Source: an uncultured Burkholderiales bacterium (GTDB taxonomy: Bacteria; Pseudomonadota; Gammaproteobacteria; Burkholderiales; Burkholderiaceae). From it: DNA of 64,000 nt. Both the position numbers and the translations under genes were made by a program. Shown here one piece after another: positions 44,801 to 53,378 of the stretch. The DNA lies in contig CAMLJY010000008.1 of assembly GCA_946480465.1 (NCBI GenBank), forward strand, positions 1 to 64,000, written 5' to 3'. Below the pieces are notes generated by a model that saw nothing but the letters and a program-made list of their open reading frames with translations, searched no databases and had not been told where the DNA came from. Position 1 is the stretch's first letter. Each line of letters opens with the position of its first letter.

Positions 44801-46164
44801 GCCGCACCGCCGCGCGGCTCGCCGCCGCGGCCATCGTGCTGGGGATGGCAGCGTCCGCGCCGGTGCGCGCGGCCGATCCGCTGTCGGTCGCCGCCCCGGG
44901 CTTCCCGACCGCCTTCGTGCTCGACCAGTTCGATGCCAAGGCCGCGTTCATCGCCGGCAAGGCGATCGGCGAAGGCTCGCTGCCGGCGACGAAATACGCG
45001 CGCGAGCTGCAGCTGATGATCGCCAACGCCCGCGCCGAGCTGCGCGGCGATGCCGACGATCCCTGGGACAAGCTGTCCGCGGCCAGGCAATCGATCCTGC
45101 GCGCGCTGGACCGGCAGTTGCTGGCCGCGCCCGATCCCGCGGCCGACCGCGGCCGCCTCGAGACCCCGGTGGCGCTGGACGTCGCGCCGCAGCTCGCAAG
45201 ACTGCCCTTCGACAAAGCCACGCCGGTGGTGCGCCGCGTGGACGGTGCCACGCAACTCTGGCGTGCCGACGGCAGCTACCGCGTGCTGCTCGGCACCAAC
45301 CTGCCCGCCGCCGGCGCCACCACCTATGCGCTGAACGTGGCGGGCCAGCCGGCGCCCCCCGGCTGGCTGCAGGTGCAGCCGCCCGACAAGCTGCTGCTGG
45401 CCATTCCAGCCACCGCACTGGCCGGCACGCTGGCCGATCGCATGCTCAACCACGTGCCGCTGGAAGTGACGGCGCTGATGCCCAAGGGCACGTGGAAGTT
45501 CTGGACCTCGCCGACCGAGCCGCTGCGCTTTCCGATCACGCTGGAAGTGTTCCCGCGCAAGCCCTTCGCCTATGCGCTGAAGGAAGCGGCCGAGGGCTAC
45601 GTGGTCGACGAGAAGCGCACGCTGATCGCCAAGGGCAAGACCCTGGCCGTGCCGGGTTGCGGCCAGCCCGGCTGCGAACGCGACCACATGCTGTGCAACG
45701 ACGCGCCACCCGGCAGCAAGCCGGTGGAGCCCGCGTTCTTCACCGACACGGCCGCGGCCGACCCGTCCGGCGGCTGGACCGGCGCCATCAACCCCACGCC
45801 GAACGGCTTCTGCGCCATCTACAAGCAGCGCTCGCCCACGGTGGACCGCACCATCGGCTTCGACGTGCGCTACCACCCCGGGCTGGGTGAGCGCAAGACC
45901 ACCGAACGCAAGCTCAGGCACGTGCGCAGCGACCCCGGCAAGGCGCCCGCCGAGGCCGACGCGCTGGCCTTCGACACCGACTACGAGGGCGAAGTCTCCG
46001 CCGCCGCCGGCACCTGGGAGCTGGTGCTGACCGCCTTCAACAAGCAGGTGTATCGCGCCAGTTCCACACAGGCCCCCACCACGCCGATGCTGAAGCTGGC
46101 GCCGGCCGAGCGCAGCGGCGACACGGTGAAGCTGCGGCTGTCGCTGCAGCCGCCGGCGTGGTGA
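44782..46164 (+). CDS. Exported protein of unknown function
   Basis: A 460-residue protein with signal peptide LAAAAIVLGMAASAPVRA. It has a helical N-terminal section (QFDAKAAFIAGKAIGEGSLP), a middle beta-rich region around ITLEVFPRKPFAYALKE, and a cysteine-containing segment VPGCGQPGCERDHMLCND. The C-terminus is again beta-rich (YEGEVSAAAGTWELVLTAFN), reminiscent of a carbohydrate-binding or lectin-like module. I do not recognise the family. AGGTGG six bases upstream supports ATG 44782, which lies inside the preceding lipoprotein gene. Confidence 0.65.
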   Translation: MEADALSRTAARLAAAAIVLGMAASAPVRAADPLSVAAPGFPTAFVLDQFDAKAAFIAGKAIGEGSLPATKYARELQLMIANARAELRGDADDPWDKLSAARQSILRALDRQLLAAPDPAADRGRLETPVALDVAPQLARLPFDKATPVVRRVDGATQLWRADGSYRVLLGTNLPAAGATTYALNVAGQPAPPGWLQVQPPDKLLLAIPATALAGTLADRMLNHVPLEVTALMPKGTWKFWTSPTEPLRFPITLEVFPRKPFAYALKEAAEGYVVDEKRTLIAKGKTLAVPGCGQPGCERDHMLCNDAPPGSKPVEPAFFTDTAAADPSGGWTGAINPTPNGFCAIYKQRSPTVDRTIGFDVRYHPGLGERKTTERKLRHVRSDPGKAPAEADALAFDTDYEGEVSAAAGTWELVLTAFNKQVYRASSTQAPTTPMLKLAPAERSGDTVKLRLSLQPPAW

Positions 46165-46217
46165 GGCGACCTGCGCGGCACCCCGCCGCGCAGGCCGGCT
46201 GCCGCCGACTTCGGGCG

Positions 46218-47132
46218 TCAGCGGTAGCCGGTGACATCCGCGGGCTTGCCGGCGTCCTGCACCTCCACAAGGTAACGCCAGGCATCGGGCCGGCTGCCGT
46301 CGAGGTCGGTGAAACCGTAGGCCTGGGCCAGCTGGCCGCTGGACAGCGACTGGCCGTGCCAACGGTGGCGATCGGGGTCGGCCGCCAGCGCCGCGACCGC
46401 ACGGCCGACGAAGGCCGGCGTCTCGGAAATCGCGAAATGCGGCTGGAAGGCCAGCGCGTCGCGCCAGTTGGCCTCGGTGACCTTGAAGGCGTCGAGCATC
46501 GCCTCGGAACGCAACCAGCCCGGGGTGAGCTGCACGGCGGTGGCGCCGTGCGGCTTCAGCTCATGCGCCAGCGCGAAGGCCATGCGGCCGACCGCCGCCT
46601 TGGCGATGTCGTAGAAGAAGGAATTGCGGTAATGGCGTGCGTTGTACGCGTCCGTGCCGTCGTTCACCTCCACCACCAACCCACCGGGCGACTTCAGCAT
46701 CAGCGGAATGGCGAAGTGGCTGGTGATGGCGTGGGTGTCGATCGCCAGCCGCAGGCTGTGCAGGCCGTAGGCCAGATCCGACTCCCAAACCGCCTTGCCC
46801 CACTCGATCCTGGTCGCACCGAAGATGTCGTTGACCAGGACGTGCAGCGCCCCCTGCTCGCGCTCGATGCGTTCGACCAGCGCGCGCACGGCGTCGGGCT
46901 GCAGGTGGTCCACCGCCACCGCGATGCCGCGGCCGCCGGCGGCGTCGACCAGCGCCGCGGTCTCCTCGATCGTCTCCGGGCGGTCCATCTCCGATCGCGC
47001 CGCGCGGGTGGAGCGGCCGGTGCAATACACCGTCGCACCCGCGGCGCCCAGTTGAACGGCAATGCCGCGGCCGGCGCCGCGCGTGGCGCCGGCCACCAGG
47101 GCAACACGGCCCTGCAGCTTCAGCTGAGTCAT
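46218..47132 (-). CDS. Short-chain dehydrogenase/reductase
   Basis: A 304-residue classical-type SDR. The cofactor motif is AGATRGAGRGIA (TGxxxGxG variant with Ala first), VYCTGRSTR follows, and the active site shows EVNDGTDAYNARHYRNSFFY running into YDIAK (YxxxK). The catalytic Ser position before it is replaced by Asp/Gly/Thr residues, as in a subgroup of SDRs. Larger than the 250-residue norm because of an insertion and a long C-terminus. AAGGAG eight bases upstream fixes ATG 47132. The substrate is unknown. Confidence 0.88.
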   Translation of the reverse strand: MTQLKLQGRVALVAGATRGAGRGIAVQLGAAGATVYCTGRSTRAARSEMDRPETIEETAALVDAAGGRGIAVAVDHLQPDAVRALVERIEREQGALHVLVNDIFGATRIEWGKAVWESDLAYGLHSLRLAIDTHAITSHFAIPLMLKSPGGLVVEVNDGTDAYNARHYRNSFFYDIAKAAVGRMAFALAHELKPHGATAVQLTPGWLRSEAMLDAFKVTEANWRDALAFQPHFAISETPAFVGRAVAALAADPDRHRWHGQSLSSGQLAQAYGFTDLDGSRPDAWRYLVEVQDAGKPADVTGYR

Positions 47133-47610
47133 CGATTTGCTCTCCTTGATTCGCTTGCCGAGGGCCGGACGCAGTGCGTCAAGCCGTGGACCGGTCAGGA
47201 CCAACTGCGGTTCCTTCACGGTCGATTTCAACCACATGATCGCCTGGCTGCCCTGCCATGCCGCCGGCCGTGTCGGCTTCACGGACGGACGCCTGGCGTC
47301 GGGGTCGATTCGCGAGGACCGTGCCGCGTGGCTGCGGTTCGACGGCGGCGATGACGTGAACTCGTACTGTCCCCGCTGTCGCCTTCCTCGAACGGGCTCA
47401 TGGATGTACAACTGAACCGATCTGCCGCCCACCTGTCCGTGCAGGCCGGCTTGTCGAGCGCCCGGATCGCGTGCGCAACGGCCACGGCCCGCGCCCGCGC
47501 GGCCCGGCGCGGCAAGCCCCCAGGGGCTGCACGGCCATCGGGATCAATTCGACACGTCCGTTGCCGCTGATCGGCACGATTCGGCGCGCGGCCGGGGCCA
47601 TGATGAGTCG
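47133..47610. other. Gap without a supported gene
   Basis: 478 bp upstream of the SDR gene. A short plus-strand frame (47236-47415) reads MIAWLPCHAAGRVGF... but has no ribosome-binding site or recognisable feature. No operator-like repeat stood out. It may contain a decayed regulator gene, since SDR genes are often paired with a divergent regulator. Confidence 0.4.
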
Positions 47611-47826
47611 ATGAACACCAAAGACAAGATCACCTGGAAGGCGCTGTCGGACGAGTTGTCGCACGCGCAGGACGACGTAGCCGCCGCCATGGCGCGCCTG
47701 ACGCGCCTGCCGCGGCCATTGCCCCACTCCGAGGAAGCCAGGCAGACCTTCAGCACGCTCGACGCCCGGCTCGCTCGTGTCGATCACGTCCAGCGGCGCC
47801 TGTCGGCCCTCCTCCGAACCGGCTGA
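47611..47826 (+). CDS. Small hypothetical protein
   Basis: A 71-residue, charged, probably helical and coiled-coil protein (LSDELSHAQDDVAAAMARLT, DARLARVDHVQRRLSAL). There are no cysteines, no signal peptide and no membrane segment. Third-position composition agrees with a coding frame and the heptad pattern is coherent, which argues for a real gene. The Shine-Dalgarno sequence is weak. It lies alone between the SDR gene and the MocR gene. Confidence 0.45.
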   Translation: MNTKDKITWKALSDELSHAQDDVAAAMARLTRLPRPLPHSEEARQTFSTLDARLARVDHVQRRLSALLRTG

Positions 47827-47977
47827 GCCATGGCTCTGAATCGGCGCGGCGGGAAGACGCCTCAGCGCCGCGGCGCCTTCGGCCAGCATCGTTGCTGCAT
47901 TTGATTCCCTCCCCTGGATCGCCGGAGTGCGCTCCATCGGCGCAGCTGCGGGCATGGATCCCAGTGTGCACCGCCGG

Positions 47978-49468
47978 TCAGGTGGCCAGCGCCGCCGCAG
48001 GCGGCACCGGGCTGCGCGGCCCGCGGGCGGCCACGCGTGCCACGATCTCGCCGAGCCGCCGGATCGCGGCGTCCATCTTCGGTGACCACGGGTCGCCGCA
48101 CTGCAGGCGGATGAAGTGGTCGAATCGCCGCGTGGTGCTGAAAGCCGCGCCGGGCGCGACGCCGATGTGGTCCTTGCGCGCCAGCGCGAAGATCTCGCGC
48201 GAGTCGACGTGGCGCGGCATCTCGATCCACAGCAGCATGCCGCCCTGCGGCATCGAGAGGCCGCAGCCCGGCGGAAAATAACGCGCGACCGCATCGGCCA
48301 TGTGCTGGGCCTGGCTCTTCAGCGCGGCGCGCAGTCGGCGCATGTGGTGGTCGTAGCCGCCATCGCGGATGAACTGCGCCAGCACCTCCTGCTGCAGCAT
48401 CGGGCAGGCCACCGAGGTGCGCATCTTCAGCGCCTGCGTCTTCAGGTGGTGCCGGCCCGCCGCCACCCAGCCGATGCGGTAGCCCGGCGCCACCGTCTTC
48501 GTGAAGGCCGAGCAGAGGATGACGTCGTCGGCGGTGTCGAAGCTCTTCAGCACCGGCGGGCGCTGCTCGTCGAAATGCGTCTCGCCGTAGATGTCGCTTT
48601 CGATGATGGTGATGCCGCGCTCGGACATCATCTGCACCAGCCGGCGCTTGTTCTCCACCGGCATCAGGCTGCCCATGGGATTCGGGAAGTTCGGCAGCAG
48701 GATGCAGGCGCGCACCGCGCCCGGCACCTGCGTCGCAAAGTCCAGCGCCTCCAGCGACAGGCCGGTGCGCGGGTGGCTGGGCAGCTCCATCACCTTGAGC
48801 CCCAGGCTCTCGTTGACCTGCAGCAGGTGGAAGTAGGTGGGCGACTCCAGCACGATGGTGTCGCCCGCGCTGGCGACCGAGCGCAGCGCCAGGTACACCG
48901 CCTCCAGCCCGCCGTTGGTGATGACGATCTCTTCCGGATTCAAGTGCACGCCCGAGCTGACGGCGCGGCGCGCGATCTCGTGCTTCAGCGCTGCGCTGCC
49001 GGTCATGCCGTAGCCGCTGGCGAACTCGGGGTGGCGGCGGTTCACGCTGGCCAGGAGGTGCTGCAGCTTGGCCTCGGGCAGCAGCTCGCGCGCGGGCATG
49101 GCATGGAAGCGCGGCAGCGCCAGCGGGTCGTCGACGATGTAGAGGAATTCCTGCAGCACCTCGTCGATGCTGACGAAGGACGGCCCTTCGATGCGCGTGT
49201 CCAGCTGCGGCTCCGGCATCACCGGCGCGCGCGCCACGGGTGCCTGCGCGACGTAGTAACCCGACTTCGGCCGCGCCTGCACCGCCCCCCGGTTCTCCAG
49301 CCAGCGGAAGGCCTGCAGCGCGGTGCTCATGCTGACCTGGTGCTGCTGGCTGAGCTGCCGCACCGATGGCAGGCGGTCGCCCGGGCGCAGCGCGCCGCTG
49401 TCGATGCCGCGTTCGATCTGGCTGCCGATCTGCTGGTACAGCGGCGGGGCGTCGTCGGGTGTGTCCAT
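47978..49468 (-). CDS. MocR-type regulator: GntR HTH fused to a PLP aminotransferase domain
   Basis: A 496-residue protein. Residues 1-80 form a GntR winged helix (LYQQIGSQIERGIDSGALRP, SVRQLSQQHQVSMSTALQAF). The rest is a fold-type I aminotransferase-like domain with ITNGGLEAVYLALRS, LLPNFPNPMGS, IIESDIYGETHF and AFTKTVAPGYRIGW (PLP-binding Lys). MocR proteins sense amino acids or vitamin B6 vitamers through PLP and regulate divergent genes. Here the divergent partner is the DUF2917 gene, and repeated CTGTTCCG half-sites lie between them. ATG 49468 follows no strong Shine-Dalgarno sequence but fits the family start. Confidence 0.9.
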   Translation of the reverse strand: MDTPDDAPPLYQQIGSQIERGIDSGALRPGDRLPSVRQLSQQHQVSMSTALQAFRWLENRGAVQARPKSGYYVAQAPVARAPVMPEPQLDTRIEGPSFVSIDEVLQEFLYIVDDPLALPRFHAMPARELLPEAKLQHLLASVNRRHPEFASGYGMTGSAALKHEIARRAVSSGVHLNPEEIVITNGGLEAVYLALRSVASAGDTIVLESPTYFHLLQVNESLGLKVMELPSHPRTGLSLEALDFATQVPGAVRACILLPNFPNPMGSLMPVENKRRLVQMMSERGITIIESDIYGETHFDEQRPPVLKSFDTADDVILCSAFTKTVAPGYRIGWVAAGRHHLKTQALKMRTSVACPMLQQEVLAQFIRDGGYDHHMRRLRAALKSQAQHMADAVARYFPPGCGLSMPQGGMLLWIEMPRHVDSREIFALARKDHIGVAPGAAFSTTRRFDHFIRLQCGDPWSPKMDAAIRRLGEIVARVAARGPRSPVPPAAALAT

Positions 49469-49541
49469 GGCCGGGAATTGTCGCGGGCACCCGTTCACCG
49501 GGACCAGCACAGAAGTCCCTGACACGTGCCGGCACAGGCGC

Positions 49542-49613
49542 CTGTTCCGCGCTTCTGTTCCGGTTCAGTTCGCCCGCCCGTGGATGTGACGCGAACGGGC
49601 CGAGACCGGAACA
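49542..49613. promoter_or_regulatory. CTGTTCCG half-sites in the mocR/DUF2917 divergent region (candidate MocR operator)
   Basis: CTGTTCCG occurs at 49542-49549 and 49555-49562 (direct, 13-bp period). The second copy, extended to TGTTCCGGT (49556-49564), is mirrored by ACCGGAACA at 49605-49613. GTTCGC/GCGAAC (49568-49573 and 49591-49596) is nested inside. MocR regulators are known to use direct and inverted half-sites in divergent promoters. Confidence 0.6.
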
Positions 49614-49661
49614 CTGGAGCCCACAAACACAGGCATCCCGCCACAACAACCGGAGCTCGCC

Positions 49662-49982
49662 ATGACCTGGAATTTCCATGAACCCACCCCGCTGCGCCTG
49701 CGCGACGGCGAACTGATGTCGCTGGACGAAGCCTGGCTCAGCGTGGAGCGCGGCCGCGTCTGGGTGACGCTGGCCAGCGACCCGGTGGACCACTTCCTCG
49801 ACAGCGGCCACGCCATCCGCCTGCCGCGTGGTGGCCGCGCGATCGTCGGCGCCGAGGGCCATGCCGAGCTGACGCTGATGCGCCCGCCCGGCCCGCTGCA
49901 GCGCCTGCTGCGGCGCGCCGCACAATGGCTGCTGGCCCGCTGGCCGGCCAAGCGCCGGCGCGACCGGTACCAATGCGCCTGA
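49662..49982 (+). CDS. DUF2917 domain protein
   Basis: A 106-residue protein matching DUF2917: LRLRDGELMSLDEAWLSVER followed by GRVWVTLASDPVDHFLDSGH and an IRLPRGGRAIVGAEG beta pattern, a small cupin-like fold. An Arg-rich amphipathic tail (LLRRAAQWLLARWPAKRRR) follows. The family frequently sits beside MocR-type regulators, as here. Function unknown. The gene overlaps the arfB-like gene by 10 bp, so both are likely in one transcript controlled by the divergent MocR protein. Confidence 0.85.
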   Translation: MTWNFHEPTPLRLRDGELMSLDEAWLSVERGRVWVTLASDPVDHFLDSGHAIRLPRGGRAIVGAEGHAELTLMRPPGPLQRLLRRAAQWLLARWPAKRRRDRYQCA

Positions 49983-50371
49983 AGCTTCAAGAATCCGATG
50001 TGGAATGGACGGCCATCCGCGCCCAGGGCGCGGGTGGACAGAACGTCAACAAGGTGTCGAGCGCGGTGCAGCTGCGCTTCGACATCGCCGCGTCCGCGCT
50101 GCCGGATGCAGCGAAGGCTCGACTGCGCGCGCTGCCCGACCAGCGCATCAGCGCGGACGGCGTCATCGTCATCAAGGCGCAGAGCCACCGCAGCCAGCCG
50201 CTGAACCGCGCCGACGCGCTGCAGCGCCTGCAGGCGATGGTGGACAGCGTGGCGCAGGCGCCGAAGAAGCGCGTGGCGACGAAACCAAGCCTGGCCTCGA
50301 AACGCCGCCGCATCGAAGCGAAGTCACGACGCGGCGAACTGAAGGCCAGCCGCGGCCGGATCAGCGACTGA
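49973..50371 (+). CDS. arfB: Alternative ribosome-rescue factor ArfB (peptidyl-tRNA hydrolase, GGQ domain)
   Basis: A 132-residue protein. The release-factor-like domain carries the catalytic GGQ in RAQGAGGQNVNKVSSAVQLR, and the C-terminus is a basic tail (KPSLASKRRRIEAKSRRGEL) that in ArfB threads into the empty mRNA channel of stalled ribosomes. It frees ribosomes trapped on truncated mRNA by hydrolysing peptidyl-tRNA. The length is that of E. coli ArfB (YaeJ). ATG 49973 lies within the end of the DUF2917 gene, indicating coupled translation. Confidence 0.93.
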   Translation: MRLKLQESDVEWTAIRAQGAGGQNVNKVSSAVQLRFDIAASALPDAAKARLRALPDQRISADGVIVIKAQSHRSQPLNRADALQRLQAMVDSVAQAPKKRVATKPSLASKRRRIEAKSRRGELKASRGRISD

Positions 50372-50593
50372 CGGCGGCCGCGCCGGCGCCGGCCCGGTCC
50401 GCGCACGCCGGCAGGTCACCCCGGCAGCCCATGGCCGTGCGCGGCACGGTGCCGAGGCCCGGTTCCACCCGCTGCGCCGCATGGCCAAACGACCGCCCGG
50501 CGGCGGCATCGCGCCCGGTCGGACGCCACCTACGGCCGAAGCCGCCGTCGGCCGCTGTCGCCGATGGCCCACGGCGGCGACCATCCCTGCACC

Positions 50594-51595
50594 ATGAGCA
50601 CCGAGGCGGCCTGCCCTTCCCGCGCTGCGCCCGCGCGACCCCGCTGGGCACGCGTGCGGCGCTGGGCGGTGCCGCTGCTGGGCCTGGTGGTGCTGGGCCT
50701 GCTGCTGTCGCATGCCCACAAGGTGGACTGGGCCGGCGCCTGGGCCGCGCTGCGGCGCTACCCGCTGGCCTTGCTGCTCGCGACCCTGGCGGTGGCCACC
50801 ACCAGCCACGCGCTTTATGGGTGTTATGACCTGCTGGCGCGCCGGCACGTGCGCCACGGCCTGCCGCGCTGGCGCAGCTGGGCCATCGCGGTCACCAGCT
50901 ATGCCTTCAACCTGAACCTGGGCTCCTGGGTCGGCAGCATCGCGGCCCGTGCTCGGCTCTATGCCCGCGCCGGGCTGGAGGAGGCCGCCGTGGCGCAGGT
51001 GGTGGCTTTCAGCGTCGCGACCAACTGGATCGGCTACGGCCTGCTCGCCGGCACGCTGTTCGCCGCCGGCGCCATCGCGCCACCGCAGGATGCGCACCTC
51101 AGCCGTGGCGCCCTGCGGGTGCTGGGCTTCGCGATGGTGCTGGCCGCCATCGCCTACCTCGCCCTCTGCCATGGCGCGCAAGGCCGCAGCTGGTGCGTGC
51201 GGGGCCGCCGCCTGCGCCTGCCCAGCGCGCGGCTGGCGCTGTTGCAGCTGGCCGTCTCGGTCGGCAACTGGCTGCTGATGGGCAGCGTGATGTACCTGCT
51301 GCTGGGCCGCCAGGTGCCCTATGCCACCACGTTGGGCGTGCTGCTGGCGGCCTCCATCGTCGGCGTGCTGACCCCGATTCCGGCCGGCCTGGGCGTACTG
51401 GAAGCGGTGTACCTGGCGCTGCTGTCGGGCCGAGTCGCGCAAGGCACCCTGCTCGGCGCGGTGCTGGCCTACCGCGCGCTGTACTACCTGGTGCCGCTGG
51501 CAGGCGGGCTGGCGCTGTACCTGGCGCTGGAGCGCTATGCCTCGGCCCATCCGCCGGGCGCAGCCGGCACGGACGCCGCACCCACATCAGCTTGA
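50594..51595 (+). CDS. YbhN/UPF0104-type lysylphosphatidylglycerol-synthase-like membrane protein
   Basis: A 333-residue integral membrane protein with about eight hydrophobic segments (WAVPLLGLVVLGLLLSHAHK, LALLLATLAVATTSHALYGC, GVLLAASIVGVLTPIPAGLG and others). The family pattern NLNLGSWVGSIAARARLYAR and TPIPAGLGVLEAVYLALL is clear. These proteins share the membrane domain of MprF flippases without the synthase domain and are thought to move lipids. An in-frame ATG at 50564 could add ten residues. No phospholipase-D/cardiolipin synthase gene, a frequent partner, is adjacent. Confidence 0.82.
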   Translation: MSTEAACPSRAAPARPRWARVRRWAVPLLGLVVLGLLLSHAHKVDWAGAWAALRRYPLALLLATLAVATTSHALYGCYDLLARRHVRHGLPRWRSWAIAVTSYAFNLNLGSWVGSIAARARLYARAGLEEAAVAQVVAFSVATNWIGYGLLAGTLFAAGAIAPPQDAHLSRGALRVLGFAMVLAAIAYLALCHGAQGRSWCVRGRRLRLPSARLALLQLAVSVGNWLLMGSVMYLLLGRQVPYATTLGVLLAASIVGVLTPIPAGLGVLEAVYLALLSGRVAQGTLLGAVLAYRALYYLVPLAGGLALYLALERYASAHPPGAAGTDAAPTSA

Positions 51596-51664
51596 CGAAG
51601 GCGGCGACCGCTCCCCACGCGCCCGCGTACCTGCGCCGACGCCGCGGCGTCAGCGGCCGGCTGA

Positions 51665-51824
51665 GAGCCTGTGAAGCATTCCGCCACGCCCGCTCGTGCG
51701 CCCCAGACGGCGCCGCTCGTCGTTGCAAAGCCTTGATGGGGGAACGGCCACATCTTCGGCTTCGCGTCTAGATCGGCACCGTCTGGGACACCCGCTCGGA
51801 CGCGCCGGAATACTTCACAGGCTC
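51665..51824. repeat. Imperfect inverted duplication of a gene 3' end
   Basis: 51665-51715 on the plus strand and the complement of 51774-51824 agree at about 40 of 51 aligned positions, starting GAGCCTGTGAAG and including CCCAGACGG. The right arm is the last 18 codons of the small membrane-anchored protein gene (SEPVKYSGASERVSQTVPI). The left arm reads EPVKHSATPARAPQTAPL in the corresponding frame, directly after a stop codon, and has no gene body. Confidence 0.8.
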
Positions 51825-52172
51825 CGAGCCCGTCGGGCCCCATTCCCGGCACATCGCTGCGAAGTCCGCGCGGTGCGAAGCCAGGGCTTCGGCTTCGCCG
51901 GCCGTCACGACCTGATCCGCCCCGACGCGCGGCGTGCCCAGCGCCAGGGCCTCGTACCACGGCTGCCGCCGCCGCACGCAGGCAATGTCCCGGGTGAAGG
52001 ACGTCGCGACCGCGTCGGGCTGCCCGCTGGCCACGATGCGGCAGCTTTCCGAGACAGCCAGGCAGTGCCGCATGTGCTCGCCGTAGCAGTACAGCGAATA
52101 GAGCCCCAAGGCCTTCCAGGCGCCGAGCGCGAGCAGGCTGGCGACCAGGATCCTGAGCAACAGTCCGAGCAT
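51768..52172 (-). CDS. Small membrane-anchored protein of unknown function
   Basis: A 134-residue protein with one N-terminal hydrophobic helix (LGLLLRILVASLLALGAWKA), probably an uncleaved anchor. A soluble part follows with four cysteines (YCYGEHMRHCLAVSESCRIV, CVRRRQPW and AAMCREWG) that may form disulfides in the periplasm. I do not recognise the family. ATG 52172 was chosen; the frame is open far upstream but runs antisense into the Bug gene. The last 18 codons are duplicated in inverted orientation 60 bp downstream of the stop. Confidence 0.65.
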   Translation of the reverse strand: MLGLLLRILVASLLALGAWKALGLYSLYCYGEHMRHCLAVSESCRIVASGQPDAVATSFTRDIACVRRRQPWYEALALGTPRVGADQVVTAGEAEALASHRADFAAMCREWGPTGSEPVKYSGASERVSQTVPI

Positions 52173-52293
52173 GGCGGGCTTCCACACGAAAGGCGCGATG
52201 GTAGCCAGCCCGCCGCTTCCGCCGCAGCCGAGGCGGCCGCCTGCGCGGCTCTTGTAAGCTGGTGCACTCCTCACCCATCGCTCCGGAAGAACC

Positions 52294-53283
52294 ATGTCCC
52301 ACGCCCCGCTTTCCCGCCGTGCGCTGCTCGGCGCCGGCGCTGCCGCCGGCCTGCTCTCGGTCTTCGCGCCTGCCCGCGCGCAAAGCGGCCGCACGCTGCG
52401 CATCCTGGTGGGCTTTCCGCCGGGGGGCGGCACCGATGCGATCGCGCGCATCCTGGCCGACGCCCTGAAGGACGAACTCGGCGGCGCCACGCTCATCGTC
52501 GAGAACAAGCCCGGCGCCGGCGGCCAGCTGGCGGCGCAGGCGCTGAAGGCGGCGGCACCGGACGGCAACACCTACTTCCTGAGCCACGACCACAGCATCT
52601 CCATCCTGCCGCAGGTGATGAAGTCGCCCGGCTTCGACCCCGCGCGCGACTTCACGCCGGCGGTCGGCTTCGCCACCTTCGTCAATGCCTTCGCGGTGTC
52701 CGGGGGCACGCCGGCCAAGAGCTTCAACGACTACGTCGCCTGGGTGCGCGGCGCCGGCGGCGGCAAGAGCGCGGTGGGCGTGCCGGCACCGGCCTCGGTG
52801 CCCGAGTTCCTGGTCAAGCTGATCGGCGAGAAGTACAAGCTCGACCTGGTGGCCGCGCCCTACCGCGGCAGCGCGCCGATGATGGCCGACATGCTCGGCA
52901 ACCAGATCCCCGCAGGCGTCGGCAGCATCCCCGACTTCATCGAGAACCACCGCGCCGGCAAGCTGCGCGTCGTCGGCGTGCTGGGCGGGGCGCGCCAGGC
53001 GGTGATGCCGGACGTGCCGACCTTCGCGGAACTGGGCCTGGCCGGCTTCGAGGACGTGCCCTACTACGGCCTCTTCGCGCCCGCGGGCACGCCGCGCCCG
53101 GCGATCGACGCCTTCTCGGCCGCGGTGGCCAAGGTGATCTCGAAACCGGCGGTGAACGAACGCCTGACCGCGATGGGCCTGGCCGTGGGCCACATGGGCC
53201 CGGACCAGCTCGGCCAGCGTGAACGCGCCTACACGGCGACCTGGGCACGCATCATCAAGGCCACGGGCTTCGTGCCTCGATAA
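52294..53283 (+). CDS. Bug/TctC-family periplasmic solute-binding protein
   Basis: A 329-residue protein. The N-terminus LSRRALLGAGAAAGLLSVFA contains a twin-arginine-like SRRALLG and ends with an AQA-type cleavage site (PARAQS). Bug signatures are RILVGFPPGGGTDAIARILA, VENKPGAGGQLAAQALK, AAPDGNTYFLSHDHSIS, APYRGSAPMMADMLGNQI and GLFAPAGTPRPAID. It binds a small carboxylate or related solute in the periplasm; the ligand is unknown. It is an orphan with no transporter membrane genes nearby, as is common in Burkholderiales. Confidence 0.92.
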   Translation: MSHAPLSRRALLGAGAAAGLLSVFAPARAQSGRTLRILVGFPPGGGTDAIARILADALKDELGGATLIVENKPGAGGQLAAQALKAAAPDGNTYFLSHDHSISILPQVMKSPGFDPARDFTPAVGFATFVNAFAVSGGTPAKSFNDYVAWVRGAGGGKSAVGVPAPASVPEFLVKLIGEKYKLDLVAAPYRGSAPMMADMLGNQIPAGVGSIPDFIENHRAGKLRVVGVLGGARQAVMPDVPTFAELGLAGFEDVPYYGLFAPAGTPRPAIDAFSAAVAKVISKPAVNERLTAMGLAVGHMGPDQLGQRERAYTATWARIIKATGFVPR

Positions 53284-53378
53284 CACGCTATCGACGCGGC
53301 ACGCCGGGACTGCCCGGCCCGGCTGCGCAGCCGGGGCCGGTCCCGGCCGGCGCCTTCCCGCCGACGTGCCATGTCACG

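Noticed and set aside
43993..46362. A 789-codon frame antisense to two exported-protein genes
   Set aside because: The opposite-strand genes have a lipobox, a signal peptide and a Shine-Dalgarno sequence; this frame has none.
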